NCBI GenBank assembly: GCA_945860255.1
Contig: CAMAQI010000004.1
Location: forward strand, 1-33,962
Length of the DNA: 33,962 nt
Direction: 5' to 3'
Origin: Methylacidiphilum caldifontis
Lineage (GTDB): Bacteria; Verrucomicrobiota; Verrucomicrobiia; Methylacidiphilales; CAMAQI01
Position 1 is the stretch's first letter. Each line of letters opens with the position of its first letter. Both the position numbers and the translations under genes were made by a program. This document shows, piece after piece, positions 8,953-17,972 of the stretch. Under the pieces are notes generated by a model that saw only the letters and a program-made list of their open reading frames with translations, was not told where the DNA came from and searched no databases.

Positions 8953-8958
8953 CCTGAA
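8953..8958. repeat. Target-site duplication CCTGAA (right copy)
   Basis: Identical to 5698-5703 and adjacent to the ACA terminus. Confidence 0.88.
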
Positions 8959-9152
8959 TAAGCCACCACGGGATCACCAGACTTAGGATCTGGAGTAGGT
9001 GGAGGATTAGTGGGAGGGGTTGGTTGAGGAGTAGGGCCACCGCCGCCGCTCGTTCCGCCCCCCTGACCGTTTCCACATTGAGCCAAGGAAAAGTCTGCGC
9101 CCACGAAAAAAACCAATAATGCCAATAATATCAATCTCTTTATATTTTTCAT
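8953..9152 (-). pseudogene. 5' fragment of the rhs gene: signal peptide, Gly/Pro-rich linker and DPVVAYSG, cut by the transposon
   Basis: MKNIKRLILLALLVFFVGADFSLAQCGNGQGGG...TPDPKSGDPVVAYSG. The last ~14 codons of the track ORF (8910..9152) are transposon-end sequence. Confidence 0.9.
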
Positions 9153-9176
9153 AAATTTTCCAATCTTTGTTTTAAA

Positions 9177-9827
9177 CTATGATCCCTTGCGACTCTGCAT
9201 CTCTGGTCCTACCCAAAAATCGAGTCGTTTCTCGTCAAACCCTTTTCGTACCGTTACCCGATAAATTCCATCGCTTTGCGCTGTTTTAAAATCAAAGCCA
9301 ATTTGCCTCGATGCATCGAGTTTCCCTTGAGCAACGATCTCTCCTTGATTGAGATGTCCCCCATCCTCAGCCTGGATCACTATGGGATCTTCGGGAGTTC
9401 CCTCCGGATAGGAAACGACGATTTTTACTGTTTCATTCACTCCCAATAAAATCCGTGGAAAATAGCCAATTTCGTTGGGGTTTAAGGCGAACTCCTTGCC
9501 TTTTACAATCACTGTCGCCAATGCTGGGGTTCCCCCAATCTCGGAGGTCGCTGCCGCTCCGGTTCCCGTCGGAAGCGTGGAGATTGTTGAGGATCGGAAT
9601 AAATTCGCTTTGGACGCTGGTGTCGTTTGAGGGGATTGCGTCGATTGTGGGGTTACTGAAGCGCTTAGTGAAGAATCAGTAGCGGTTGGGCTTGAAGATT
9701 GTTTTTCGACCGTCGATGCGTTTGATGACATCGGCTGATTTGAGTGGGATCGAAAGAAGAAAACGGAAAGCAATCCCACGCTAAAGAGCGAGACGGCACT
9801 TAAAACTACTATTTTCCTCTTATTCAT
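9177..9827 (-). CDS. Membrane-anchored/secreted protein with Ser/Thr-rich linker, upstream of rhs in the same operon
   Basis: Likely start is the internal Met MNKRKIVVLSAVSLFSVGLLSVFFF (9827). The gene ends 24 nt before the rhs start. Upstream codons in the 302-aa ORF run through a C14 tract and look non-coding. Confidence 0.65.
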   Translation of the reverse strand: MNKRKIVVLSAVSLFSVGLLSVFFFRSHSNQPMSSNASTVEKQSSSPTATDSSLSASVTPQSTQSPQTTPASKANLFRSSTISTLPTGTGAAATSEIGGTPALATVIVKGKEFALNPNEIGYFPRILLGVNETVKIVVSYPEGTPEDPIVIQAEDGGHLNQGEIVAQGKLDASRQIGFDFKTAQSDGIYRVTVRKGFDEKRLDFWVGPEMQSRKGS

Positions 9828-9845
9828 GCCGAGGAAATACCCTAA

Positions 9846-9859
9846 GGGGGGGGGGGGGG
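9846..9859. repeat. G14 homopolymer (C14 on the coding strand) upstream of the 9827 start codon
   Basis: cctaagggggggggggggggcgtc: 14 consecutive G at 9846-9859. Confidence 0.9.
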
Positions 9860-10021
9860 CGTCAATTAAAATTGAAAATAATTTTGCAACTTTTGCGTGA
9901 CGGTCTGTGACGGTTAGGCGCAATAGCCTCATAGCAAATGAGCGGAGGCTCTCCAATTTCTTTCCCAAATTAATTTCGTTATCGCGCAGGGAGTGCGTGG
10001 AAATGTTTAAATGGTTTCTCC

Positions 10022-11221
10022 TTAAAGGCCCCTCATTGAACTCGCCACGGCGGTTCCGGCGGCATAGCCGGAGGCCCAAGCCCATTGAAAATTGTAGCCG
10101 CCGAGATGCCCGGTGACATCTAATGCCTCACCTATAAAATAGAGTCCGGGAACCGTTCGACTCTCCATCGTTTTTGAGGAGATCGCCACGGTATCAATTC
10201 CCCCTACGGTCACTTCTGCTTTAGGATAGCCTTCGGTTCCGCTCGGGATCAATTTCCAATGATTCAGTTCTGTCCCAATTTCTCGAAGTCGACGACTGCC
10301 AATCTGCCCCATCGGAGCGGTTATCTTCAGTCGTTCTACCCAAGCCTTAGCTAATCGAGCCGGTAACTGACTCCCCAGGACGGTCGAGAGTTGTGTTCGC
10401 TCTTGCTGTTTTTCCGCTAACCACTCGGCGGCATTCAGCCCTGGGAGGAGATCGATTTCAATTTCCTCTCCCGGTTTTGCATAGGAGGAGATTTGCAAAG
10501 CGGCAGGTCCGCTAAGTCCCCGATGGGTGAAAAGCAGGTCATCCAAGAAAAACTGTTTCCCGTGCGAGATTTTAACGGGAAGTGATAATCCGGAAAGGTC
10601 GCACATCAACCGTAATTCCGGATCGGAGAAGGTGAGGGGAACTAAACCAGGAGCTGTGGTCGTTAAGGGAATTCCAAATTGTCGAGCGATTCGATAAGCA
10701 AAATCGGTCGCTCCCAATTTCGGAAAGGAGAGGGCTCCTGTGGCAATGACCAATGATTTTGCACGGTAAAGCCCTTGAGAGGTGCGAACCTCAAAACAGT
10801 CTTTTTTTTCAACCACTTCGACTGTGACACCACATTTAATGTTAACTTTCGCCGTGGCGCATTCCGACAAAAGAAGATCGACAATTTTCCGGGAGTTATC
10901 ATCGCAGAACTGTTGTCCTAGTTTTTTTTCATAATAGGCGATCTGATGTTTATTCACTAAAGAGATAAAGTCGGTCGGTCGATAACGGGCGAGTGCCGAC
11001 TTACAGAAATTAGGACTGGAGGAGAGATAGTTTTTCGGCCCTGCTCCAAGATTTGTAAAGTTACAGCGTCCCCCTCCTGAGATGAGAATCTTCATTCCCA
11101 CTCGGTCATTTCGTTCGAGAACGATCACCGATGAGCCCAGTCCCCCGGCCACCGAGGCACAGAAGAGCCCCGCAGCTCCCGCACCGATGACGAGCAGATC
11201 AGATTCTTGAATCAAGGACAT
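10022..11221 (-). CDS. FAD-dependent oxidoreductase, HI0933/YhiN family
   Basis: SDLLVIGAGAAGLFCASVAGGLGSSVIVLERNDRVGMKILISGGGRCNFTN...; C-terminal GLYFIGEALDVTGHLGGYNFQWAWASGYAAG. Likely start MSLIQESD at 11221. Confidence 0.92.
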   Translation of the reverse strand: MSLIQESDLLVIGAGAAGLFCASVAGGLGSSVIVLERNDRVGMKILISGGGRCNFTNLGAGPKNYLSSSPNFCKSALARYRPTDFISLVNKHQIAYYEKKLGQQFCDDNSRKIVDLLLSECATAKVNIKCGVTVEVVEKKDCFEVRTSQGLYRAKSLVIATGALSFPKLGATDFAYRIARQFGIPLTTTAPGLVPLTFSDPELRLMCDLSGLSLPVKISHGKQFFLDDLLFTHRGLSGPAALQISSYAKPGEEIEIDLLPGLNAAEWLAEKQQERTQLSTVLGSQLPARLAKAWVERLKITAPMGQIGSRRLREIGTELNHWKLIPSGTEGYPKAEVTVGGIDTVAISSKTMESRTVPGLYFIGEALDVTGHLGGYNFQWAWASGYAAGTAVASSMRGL

Positions 11222-11235
11222 TTTCTTGATTTGCT

Positions 11236-11463
11236 TTAAGCGGCCGATTCTTTGAGTCGATCTGCGATCCAAACTTTAATAATCGACTGTCGGGTCACCC
11301 CCAGCTTATGCGCCTCTTTATCTAGGGAGTGGATCATCCAAATAGGAAAGTCGACATTGACCCGCTTAGGAATTTGATCCGGTCTTCTCATTTTTGATAA
11401 ATGAAGATGCGACTTAATATTTTCATTATTATCAAATTTTGTATCAAGGTCTTTAGCTTTCAT
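11236..11463 (-). CDS. brnA: BrnA-like ribbon-helix-helix antitoxin
   Basis: MKAKDLDTKFDNNENI...RRPDQIPKRVNVDFPIWMIHSLDKEAHKLGVTRQSIIKVWIADRLKES: RHH fold, downstream of and overlapping the brnT-like reading frame. Confidence 0.75.
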   Translation of the reverse strand: MKAKDLDTKFDNNENIKSHLHLSKMRRPDQIPKRVNVDFPIWMIHSLDKEAHKLGVTRQSIIKVWIADRLKESAA

Positions 11464-11713
11464 ATAGTTCGACTTCCTCTTTTCTTGAGCGGCGACAAGA
11501 AATAATCCGTATCTTTTCACCACGATACGTGATAATTGCCGACCAATGTTTTTCTTTTATTTTCCCAACGATTAAAATTCTCGGTTCATCCTCCGTTTTT
11601 GCCGGGATTTCAATTCGATTTCCATCAAGCCATAGCCTTTACGCTTCGACGAAATGAATTCCATGTTTAGTCCTGTTTATTTGGCTCTTCTTTTCGTCAA
11701 ACTCAAATTCCAT
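11453..11713 (-). pseudogene. brnT: BrnT-family toxin with an in-frame premature TAA at codon 25
   Basis: Minus-strand translation from ATG 11713: MEFEFDEKKSQINRTKHGIHFVEA*RLWLDGNRIEIPAKTEDEPRILIVGKIKEKHWSAIITYRGEKIRIISCRRSRKEEVELYES*. Matches the BrnT pattern (TKHGI, HWSAIITYRGE, IRIISCRRSRKEEVELYE). The TAA lies at 11639-11641. Confidence 0.88.
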
Positions 11714-11755
11714 AATGGTATAATTAATATACCATTTCCTTAAATGATGTCTAAT

Positions 11756-12718
11756 TTATTTTCTTCTCAATAATGTTCCGGCACGAGTGAAATGACCCTC
11801 TTCAAATCCGATCGCTTTTTTAATCTGATAGTCTCTCTCCAAGGAATTCCCGGTTTTTGCAATCTCTCGATGCTGCTCGCCATCGATCAATCCCCAAACC
11901 CGAGGCCAGATCGCTTGGATCGGCACCGGATAATCACTCCCATGCACAAAGCGTTCACGAAATTCCGATTTTAAAATTCGTCGATAGGCACTGGATCGCC
12001 ACGGTAGATTGAAGGCACTGGTGTCGCCATAAAGGTTCGGATATTTCTCCATCATTCGGAAAAGAGTCGTTAATCCATCCTCATCCCAAGGGGCATTCTT
12101 CGCCGCCGAATGAGCGGCGATCACGGTGACCCCGCATTCGAGAGGAAGCTCTAAGCTGCGGGGATCTTCCCACGCTTTATTCATCACCGGAAGGGTATGC
12201 TCGCTCCCGGTATGCGGGAGAAAAGGAATGCCCGCCTCCGATAAATGGCTCCAAAATTTGGTCAGCTTACGATCACTACAATTTACATTATGAACATTCG
12301 GAAGCAGTTTTAATAATGCCGCCCCTCCCTCGATACATTTCTCCAGTTCCTCTAAAGCATCTCTTCGATGCGGATGAATCGAGACTGCAGGGATCAACTC
12401 AGGATGAAGTTTTGCCAGTTTTAAAACATGCTCATTGGGAATATGAAAGACCCCTTGATTCTCATGAACATTTCCCTGTTCATCATAGATATCATCCATC
12501 GCTAAGATCACCGCTGCATCCATGGAGGATTCTCTTACATCAAGGAGTAATTTTTGCAGGAAAATCTCATCAAGATCTCCCTTGAGCGATCCTGCGGGAA
12601 GTCCCAATTGATGAAGCATGTATTGATAGAGATAGATATGGATTCCCCGGGGACGAAGCCAGGCCCCATTTCCTGAGGAACCATTTCCGACGAGATGCAC
12701 ATGAAGATCAATTTTCAT
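11756..12718 (-). CDS. Amidohydrolase-superfamily (COG2159-like) metal-dependent hydrolase
   Basis: MKIDLHVHLVG (HxH), LLKLLPNVHNV, FLPHTGSEH, VIAAHSAA, FVHGSDYPVP. Confidence 0.85.
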   Translation of the reverse strand: MKIDLHVHLVGNGSSGNGAWLRPRGIHIYLYQYMLHQLGLPAGSLKGDLDEIFLQKLLLDVRESSMDAAVILAMDDIYDEQGNVHENQGVFHIPNEHVLKLAKLHPELIPAVSIHPHRRDALEELEKCIEGGAALLKLLPNVHNVNCSDRKLTKFWSHLSEAGIPFLPHTGSEHTLPVMNKAWEDPRSLELPLECGVTVIAAHSAAKNAPWDEDGLTTLFRMMEKYPNLYGDTSAFNLPWRSSAYRRILKSEFRERFVHGSDYPVPIQAIWPRVWGLIDGEQHREIAKTGNSLERDYQIKKAIGFEEGHFTRAGTLLRRK

Positions 12719-12729
12719 CAGTCACCAGT

Positions 12730-13851
12730 CTATCGAGAATCATACTCCACGTCCTCTCTTTTAAGCGGGGAGAGACTTGAGATAAACTCCCAGCCGATAC
12801 TCTCTTGAGCTAAACGATTTCCTGACTTGATTAAGCCTTCCACTTGATCCTCAAAGGGGTGAATCCAATCGTAAAACGAGGGGGGAGGCAGACCGTCACT
12901 ACTTCTCCAAGGTTGAGGACACTTTCTCCCATTTTGAAGGAGTTGCCTGTAGCTCCAAAGATGCGGCTTGATAATCGGAAGACCCAGATCTCCTGCAAAC
13001 CGTGAGGCTTCTTGAGGAATAACAAGACCCTGTCGATCAAGATCTCCAAAATAGAGCACTTCCCTCGCTCCGTGAAGCTCTTGAAAAAGATCCGAAAGTG
13101 AGCGAACCCCTTCGATGAAACGGTTTCCCTCTCCATAAACAACGGCACTAAACAAAGCCATCTCTTGATTCCACCGGACATAAGATTGCCAAGTAGCCGC
13201 ATTTTCAAGAACGATCACCGGTCGCTCGTTGGCTTGAAGAGGCCCCCGCTTCCAAGCAAGTGGAGAACCGATGATTTGGCAACAGAGATCCCGTTCTAAT
13301 TGCAGGCGATCGATTTTAAATAAAGAGGAGAGACTCAGAAGGTCGAGACGCTTTTCATCTCCAAAAAGTTGTAGGGAACGTTCCTTTATCGGAACCATTG
13401 GAGTCGTCGATTTCCTATTTTTAAGAAATTGATCAATTTGTTTAAGCTCTTCAAATGGGAGGTTCAAGCGGCTTTCAGGAATGAATTGAAGCGTATGGTG
13501 CCACGGAAAATCTTGAATTTGACGACTCTCCTCATGAGATGGGGGAATGAATTTAAAGATTGTTTTCCACCGCTCCTCTTCAGCAAGTGGCAGGATGACC
13601 CGATCGATCAAGTGGGGGCGATGAGCGATTGTCTTGAGGCATACCCACTGATTCGCTTCGAGCTGTCGCAACTCTCGCTCGGCATCTCCCCGTTCAATCC
13701 CACTTTGAAGACCAAGGGCCTCTAAAAATTCCTCCCAATTTCGAGAAAAGGGACGTTGTGCGATTTCACTACGAGACCCCCTATTTTTAATCCAGGCCGC
13801 AAATAGAGCTCGTCCAATAATGAATTCCGTCGGATTGAAGGAAGAAGACAT
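12730..13851 (-). CDS. jetD: Wadjet JetD-like nuclease (Toprim/Topo VI-A-like, DUF2220-type)
   Basis: Toprim motifs VIVLENAATW (E) and REVLYFGDLDRQGLVIP (DxD). Located immediately downstream of jetC. Confidence 0.85.
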   Translation of the reverse strand: MSSSFNPTEFIIGRALFAAWIKNRGSRSEIAQRPFSRNWEEFLEALGLQSGIERGDAERELRQLEANQWVCLKTIAHRPHLIDRVILPLAEEERWKTIFKFIPPSHEESRQIQDFPWHHTLQFIPESRLNLPFEELKQIDQFLKNRKSTTPMVPIKERSLQLFGDEKRLDLLSLSSLFKIDRLQLERDLCCQIIGSPLAWKRGPLQANERPVIVLENAATWQSYVRWNQEMALFSAVVYGEGNRFIEGVRSLSDLFQELHGAREVLYFGDLDRQGLVIPQEASRFAGDLGLPIIKPHLWSYRQLLQNGRKCPQPWRSSDGLPPPSFYDWIHPFEDQVEGLIKSGNRLAQESIGWEFISSLSPLKREDVEYDSR

Positions 13852-13887
13852 AAGAAGAATATCGAAGGCAAAATCGTTATCGAGAAT

Positions 13888-16800
13888 TTAAGTAAGCGCC
13901 TCCATCGCCTCGGACATTGTAGCGATCAAAGGGAGATTGGTGATTTGGGTGACATAGCCTTCCGTATCCCGTTGAATCTCTTTTTGACAAATCACCACCG
14001 TTTGCGCATGAGGAACCATGACACCGAGCCGCTCGGGAGGGAAAGCCATGACTAATTGAAGTTGAAATAAATGAGCTAATGCGAGGCAATCCTCAATGCC
14101 ATCCCCTGAAAGTTTCGAGAAAGCTTCATCCATAACAACGATACCGAGTTGCTGGGAGCGGGAGGAGGAGCGGTCGCCACGATCATAAACGCGCCGGAAA
14201 GCCGCAAGCATCGAGATGAAAAATGGAGCCTGACTCTCACCGCCGCTGAGATTTCGGCCTGATCGACTGAGGGAAATCGGCGGGGCATCAGGCTTATCGG
14301 CGGGAACCATTTCGAGATCGTAACGATGATAATTTCTGTAATCGAGAAGGCGTCGAGCACGATCGTCATTTTGATCGGAGGCATAAACTGCTTGCATGAG
14401 CGATTCCTTCGCCTGTCGCACCTCGTCATCCTGGATCCCCGACATGAGAGGGTCTGTCGCTTCAAGTCCAGAATTTAAAAGAGTCCAAAGAGCCGCATAG
14501 CCTGCGGTATCTTTTCGTTGACTGATTCGATAGCGAAATCTACCGACCGGACGACTCAGATAACGATCGAGAAGTTTGATCGTATTCTGTGCCTCCGAGA
14601 TTCGGCGATTTAGTTCATTAAGAACATTCTCTTCGAGGCGTCGTTCCCATTCACGCTTCCGATCTGCGGCGAGAAGTCGAGATTTCTCGAGTTCGACTGT
14701 GTCGAGAGTCTGAAGCCGAGAGTCCCACATTTCATTACTTTCATCTTCTGGCGAAAATGAATCCTGATATTCCGGGTGAAGGAGATACCCTTGAGAACTG
14801 CGTGAGTTTAAAAGAGCCATTCGCTCCTGTTTCCGTTTTTCACGGAATTCAACCGCTTGAATACTTGCTTCTTGCCTCGATTGGGTGATTGCGGAAAAGA
14901 TCTCAGTCCATTTTTGAAATTTCTTGCGCACTTCATTTTCTCTCTCCTGGAGCTCGGTTTCAAGTATCCCCGGAAAAGAACTCTTTAATTTTGTCAAACT
15001 TGAAAGTCTCTCAATCGTCGCCTGCTGAAGTTCAGCGATCGCCGTGGCAAGGTTATCACGAATCGGTCGTGCGCTCGTCTCAAAATGGATCCGATTGTTT
15101 CTTAAAATGCCGATCTCCTCGTTCAGATGCCGCTCTTTTTCCTCAAGTTCATGGAGGCGGGTTTGACGTGATTCACGTTCTGGAGTCATGAGAATGGCGA
15201 GGGTCTCACGAATTCGAGAAAGTTCCGCCTCCATCTCAGGCAATTGCGCCAATTCCATCGACCGATCGGGTACGGATCCATCTCCCAGACCTCCTTGTCT
15301 CCCTTGACTAATCCAAGTCTCGACATCACTCTTTTGTTGTTCAACGGCCCCCTTCTCGGCACGCAACTCAATCTGTTCCTTCTGCTTGATGGCTCTCATC
15401 CGTTGAAGCCCTTCACGCCCTAAAGTGAGTTCGACGCTAGAACCCGGTTTCAATCGATGTCGCAACGGGGTTTGTTTAAAAATCCCTTCTGGGGTGATGG
15501 CGAGATCGTGTTCAACCGATTCGAGTTCCTCAATGGTTTCGACGCATTGTATTTTTCCTAAAAGAGATTCGACATATCGCTGTGCTTGGGGATGGAGGAT
15601 CTCCACTTTATCCAAAAGCGAATTCTCCGCTGGCGGCAAGGAGGGAGAGTGATTGGCTTTCATCGGAGAAAGTTTTTCGATTTCGGAGGGATTAAGCAAC
15701 GATTCCATCTCTCGGCCGGGGGCCGTTTTTCGGAGAAGCTCAAGTGCAATTCGGTAATCACTCTCCTTTTCGACCACGAGCGCCCAACGATTCCGGCCCA
15801 AATAAAGCTCCAAGGCAGGCCACCATCGCTCTGCTTCGGGCTTCACTTCAATCAATCGGCCAAGCTGCTGAACACGATTTCCTAATTTTTTTTGAAGCGC
15901 AGTCAAAAGCGGAAAGGTGCCGGGTGCCTGACCTTTGGAGAGGTTCTCCAGATCATCTGCCAATTGGATCAACCGCTTTTCATAAGAAACGATCTGATCC
16001 CGCAGCGGAAGAGATAATCTCTCAACCTCAGTCCATATCTCGTGAAAGCGAGAGGCGAGTAGCGGAAGAGCTGATAATCGTTCAACCTCCTTTCCTGTAC
16101 GTAGCTGCGCAAGAAGTTGATCGTTAACGATCAGACCCTCTGCAAGCCCCTCCAATCGTATCGAACGCCCGTGTTTTAGCCATTGCATCCAGCGATAGTG
16201 ACGATCTTCGATTTGTTGTTGTGTCGATTTACGGACCTCAAGAAGCTGAGTTACTTTATCCTCTATATTTCGTTTTGATCGATCAAGTTCCGAGAGTTTC
16301 GCGCCATCAATATCGGATTGAATCTCAAATCGAACCCCAGCAAGGAGCTGCCGGGTCTCCTCGGACTCCTTGGCTTTCAAAGACAAAGCCATAAGCTCCT
16401 GTTCCCGTTCTGTTTCCAGACGCTTTAAGTGAGCGGCGTGCAAGTCGCGCCGTTCTTCAAGTTGAAGACATTTGAGATGATCGTGGAGATAATTAAGGAT
16501 CGACTCGTCTCGGCGCGCCCTGTGAAAAGTTTTATGATGATCGGAGATTCGCCGAAGAAAAAGTGCTTCATTTTCCTGTTTCTCCAAACGTTTGCGTGTG
16601 TCGTCATAGGCTTGCAATGCCGAACGAACTTCACGGACATCGAGAGGACTTTCCTCCAGAATGAATTCGCGAATGAATTTCTCAACATTCTCCTCAATCT
16701 CAAACGCTATCGCTTTGGGGAAAGTCCGATGGAAAGCATGTGCATCAAAATTCAAATGACGCGGAGCCGCCATCTCCTCGAGATAATCTTTCTGACGGCC

Positions 16801-17313
16801 GAACAGACTTTCATTTCCATGTTCACGTCGAAGCCATGTACGGAAATCCTCCTCAGAGAGAAGTTGCCCATCCGGGGCAATCATTGCGTAATCTAGGCGT
16901 TCAGGAATACAAAAATAAGTCGGCTTGGGCGCAGCATCAGGACTTGTGAATCCTAAACGGATTCCCCACGTTTCCCGTTGAGGAGGGTTGTTTTTATTCT
17001 CCGATTTACGTGTAAATTCCAATGCGACCAAGGTCACCCCGTTTTGACGGAGAAAATGCCGCTGACCGTTTCGAATTTGATTCGTATCTCCGAGACAATA
17101 TCCGACAAGATCTCGTCCTTGCTTATTTCCCGCCGCAGCCCGGTTAGCGCGCCAATGCTCGCCTAAAAGAACATATTGAATCAGATCAAGCAAAGCCGAC
17201 TTTCCCGTTCCAAAAGCCCCTGAAATCAAAACATTATCTTGAACATCGAAAATTTGCCGGAATCCATACCAATTTAAAGCAATGATACGAGTGAGAGAGA
17301 TTCGTTGACTCAT
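13888..17313 (-). CDS. jetC: Wadjet JetC, SMC/MukB-like ATPase
   Basis: Walker A LISGAFGTGKSALLDLIQYVLLG; long coiled coils; signature LSGGESQAPFFISMLAAF; Walker B GIVVMDEAFSKL. Start MSQRISLTRI at 17313 overlaps the jetB stop by ATGA. Confidence 0.93.
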   Translation of the reverse strand: MSQRISLTRIIALNWYGFRQIFDVQDNVLISGAFGTGKSALLDLIQYVLLGEHWRANRAAAGNKQGRDLVGYCLGDTNQIRNGQRHFLRQNGVTLVALEFTRKSENKNNPPQRETWGIRLGFTSPDAAPKPTYFCIPERLDYAMIAPDGQLLSEEDFRTWLRREHGNESLFGRQKDYLEEMAAPRHLNFDAHAFHRTFPKAIAFEIEENVEKFIREFILEESPLDVREVRSALQAYDDTRKRLEKQENEALFLRRISDHHKTFHRARRDESILNYLHDHLKCLQLEERRDLHAAHLKRLETEREQELMALSLKAKESEETRQLLAGVRFEIQSDIDGAKLSELDRSKRNIEDKVTQLLEVRKSTQQQIEDRHYRWMQWLKHGRSIRLEGLAEGLIVNDQLLAQLRTGKEVERLSALPLLASRFHEIWTEVERLSLPLRDQIVSYEKRLIQLADDLENLSKGQAPGTFPLLTALQKKLGNRVQQLGRLIEVKPEAERWWPALELYLGRNRWALVVEKESDYRIALELLRKTAPGREMESLLNPSEIEKLSPMKANHSPSLPPAENSLLDKVEILHPQAQRYVESLLGKIQCVETIEELESVEHDLAITPEGIFKQTPLRHRLKPGSSVELTLGREGLQRMRAIKQKEQIELRAEKGAVEQQKSDVETWISQGRQGGLGDGSVPDRSMELAQLPEMEAELSRIRETLAILMTPERESRQTRLHELEEKERHLNEEIGILRNNRIHFETSARPIRDNLATAIAELQQATIERLSSLTKLKSSFPGILETELQERENEVRKKFQKWTEIFSAITQSRQEASIQAVEFREKRKQERMALLNSRSSQGYLLHPEYQDSFSPEDESNEMWDSRLQTLDTVELEKSRLLAADRKREWERRLEENVLNELNRRISEAQNTIKLLDRYLSRPVGRFRYRISQRKDTAGYAALWTLLNSGLEATDPLMSGIQDDEVRQAKESLMQAVYASDQNDDRARRLLDYRNYHRYDLEMVPADKPDAPPISLSRSGRNLSGGESQAPFFISMLAAFRRVYDRGDRSSSRSQQLGIVVMDEAFSKLSGDGIEDCLALAHLFQLQLVMAFPPERLGVMVPHAQTVVICQKEIQRDTEGYVTQITNLPLIATMSEAMEALT

Positions 17314-17951
17314 TGGGGATCCTTTTTTTCCAGCATGAACTCCACAGCAGTCGATTGCAACGCAAGGACCTTTTGATCCCAAGCAGCGGCGTTCTCAAAC
17401 GGGATCACCCGCACAAGCGTCGGAAGAATTTCAATTTGCGAATGACCAAAGAGTGAGGACTCCTCATGCCATTGAATCCGCACGAGGCGACGTTGGCGGA
17501 GCTTGCTGAGCATCTCCCGGAGCTGTGCCGCCGTTGGAAGTTCAATTGCTTGAAAATAAAGCTTCAGACGTTGCCAGACCTCGTTCGCCGTGATGATCAC
17601 CGTCTCTATCGATTGCTCCATTTTAATATCGTGGTAAATACGCCAGAGTGTGAGAACCAACAAGGTCTCTGCTTTTGTGAATTGAGCCATCAACTCGCAC
17701 TCCCCAGGAACTGGACAGATTTGAAAGATCGGATGATCGGGATCGGCAATCAGTCGTAAATGCAATGGCGTAAGATACTCCGTAATCTCCGCCTGATATT
17801 CACGCCCTAGCAGATAAAGCTCTCGATCACGTCCCGAATCCCCAAATAGCGCCCCATTGGCAAGAAGTGAGGATAAAATATTAGAGATCGAAGATCGATC
17901 CTCTTCTCGAATCCGATTCCAAGTCGTAAATGTAGGCCAATGGTTAGACAT
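17310..17951 (-). CDS. jetB: Wadjet JetB (DUF4194/MksE-like)
   Basis: 213 aa winged-helix-like protein (NGALFGDSGRDRELYLLGREYQAEITEYLTPLHLRLIADPDHPIFQICP..., KAETLLVLTLWRIYHD) translationally coupled to jetC. Confidence 0.82.
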   Translation of the reverse strand: MSNHWPTFTTWNRIREEDRSSISNILSSLLANGALFGDSGRDRELYLLGREYQAEITEYLTPLHLRLIADPDHPIFQICPVPGECELMAQFTKAETLLVLTLWRIYHDIKMEQSIETVIITANEVWQRLKLYFQAIELPTAAQLREMLSKLRQRRLVRIQWHEESSLFGHSQIEILPTLVRVIPFENAAAWDQKVLALQSTAVEFMLEKKDPQ

Positions 17952-17972
17952 AAATAGTGCTTCAATGATTTA

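Noticed and set aside
8910-9152. Stand-alone 80-aa secreted Pro-rich protein (track ORF)
   Set aside because: Its C-terminal residues are encoded by the transposon terminus. It is the severed 5' end of rhs, not an independent gene.
9828-10085. N-terminal extension of the 302-aa ORF (MGLGLRLCRR...DAPPPPLG)
   Set aside because: It overlaps the YhiN-like gene, runs through a C14 tract and precedes a clear signal-anchor start (MNKRKIVVL). Translation from the upstream start is unlikely.
13888-17313. JetC as a housekeeping SbcC/SMC protein
   Set aside because: The gene order with jetA, jetB and a Toprim JetD, plus the translational coupling, fits Wadjet better than housekeeping SMC or SbcCD.
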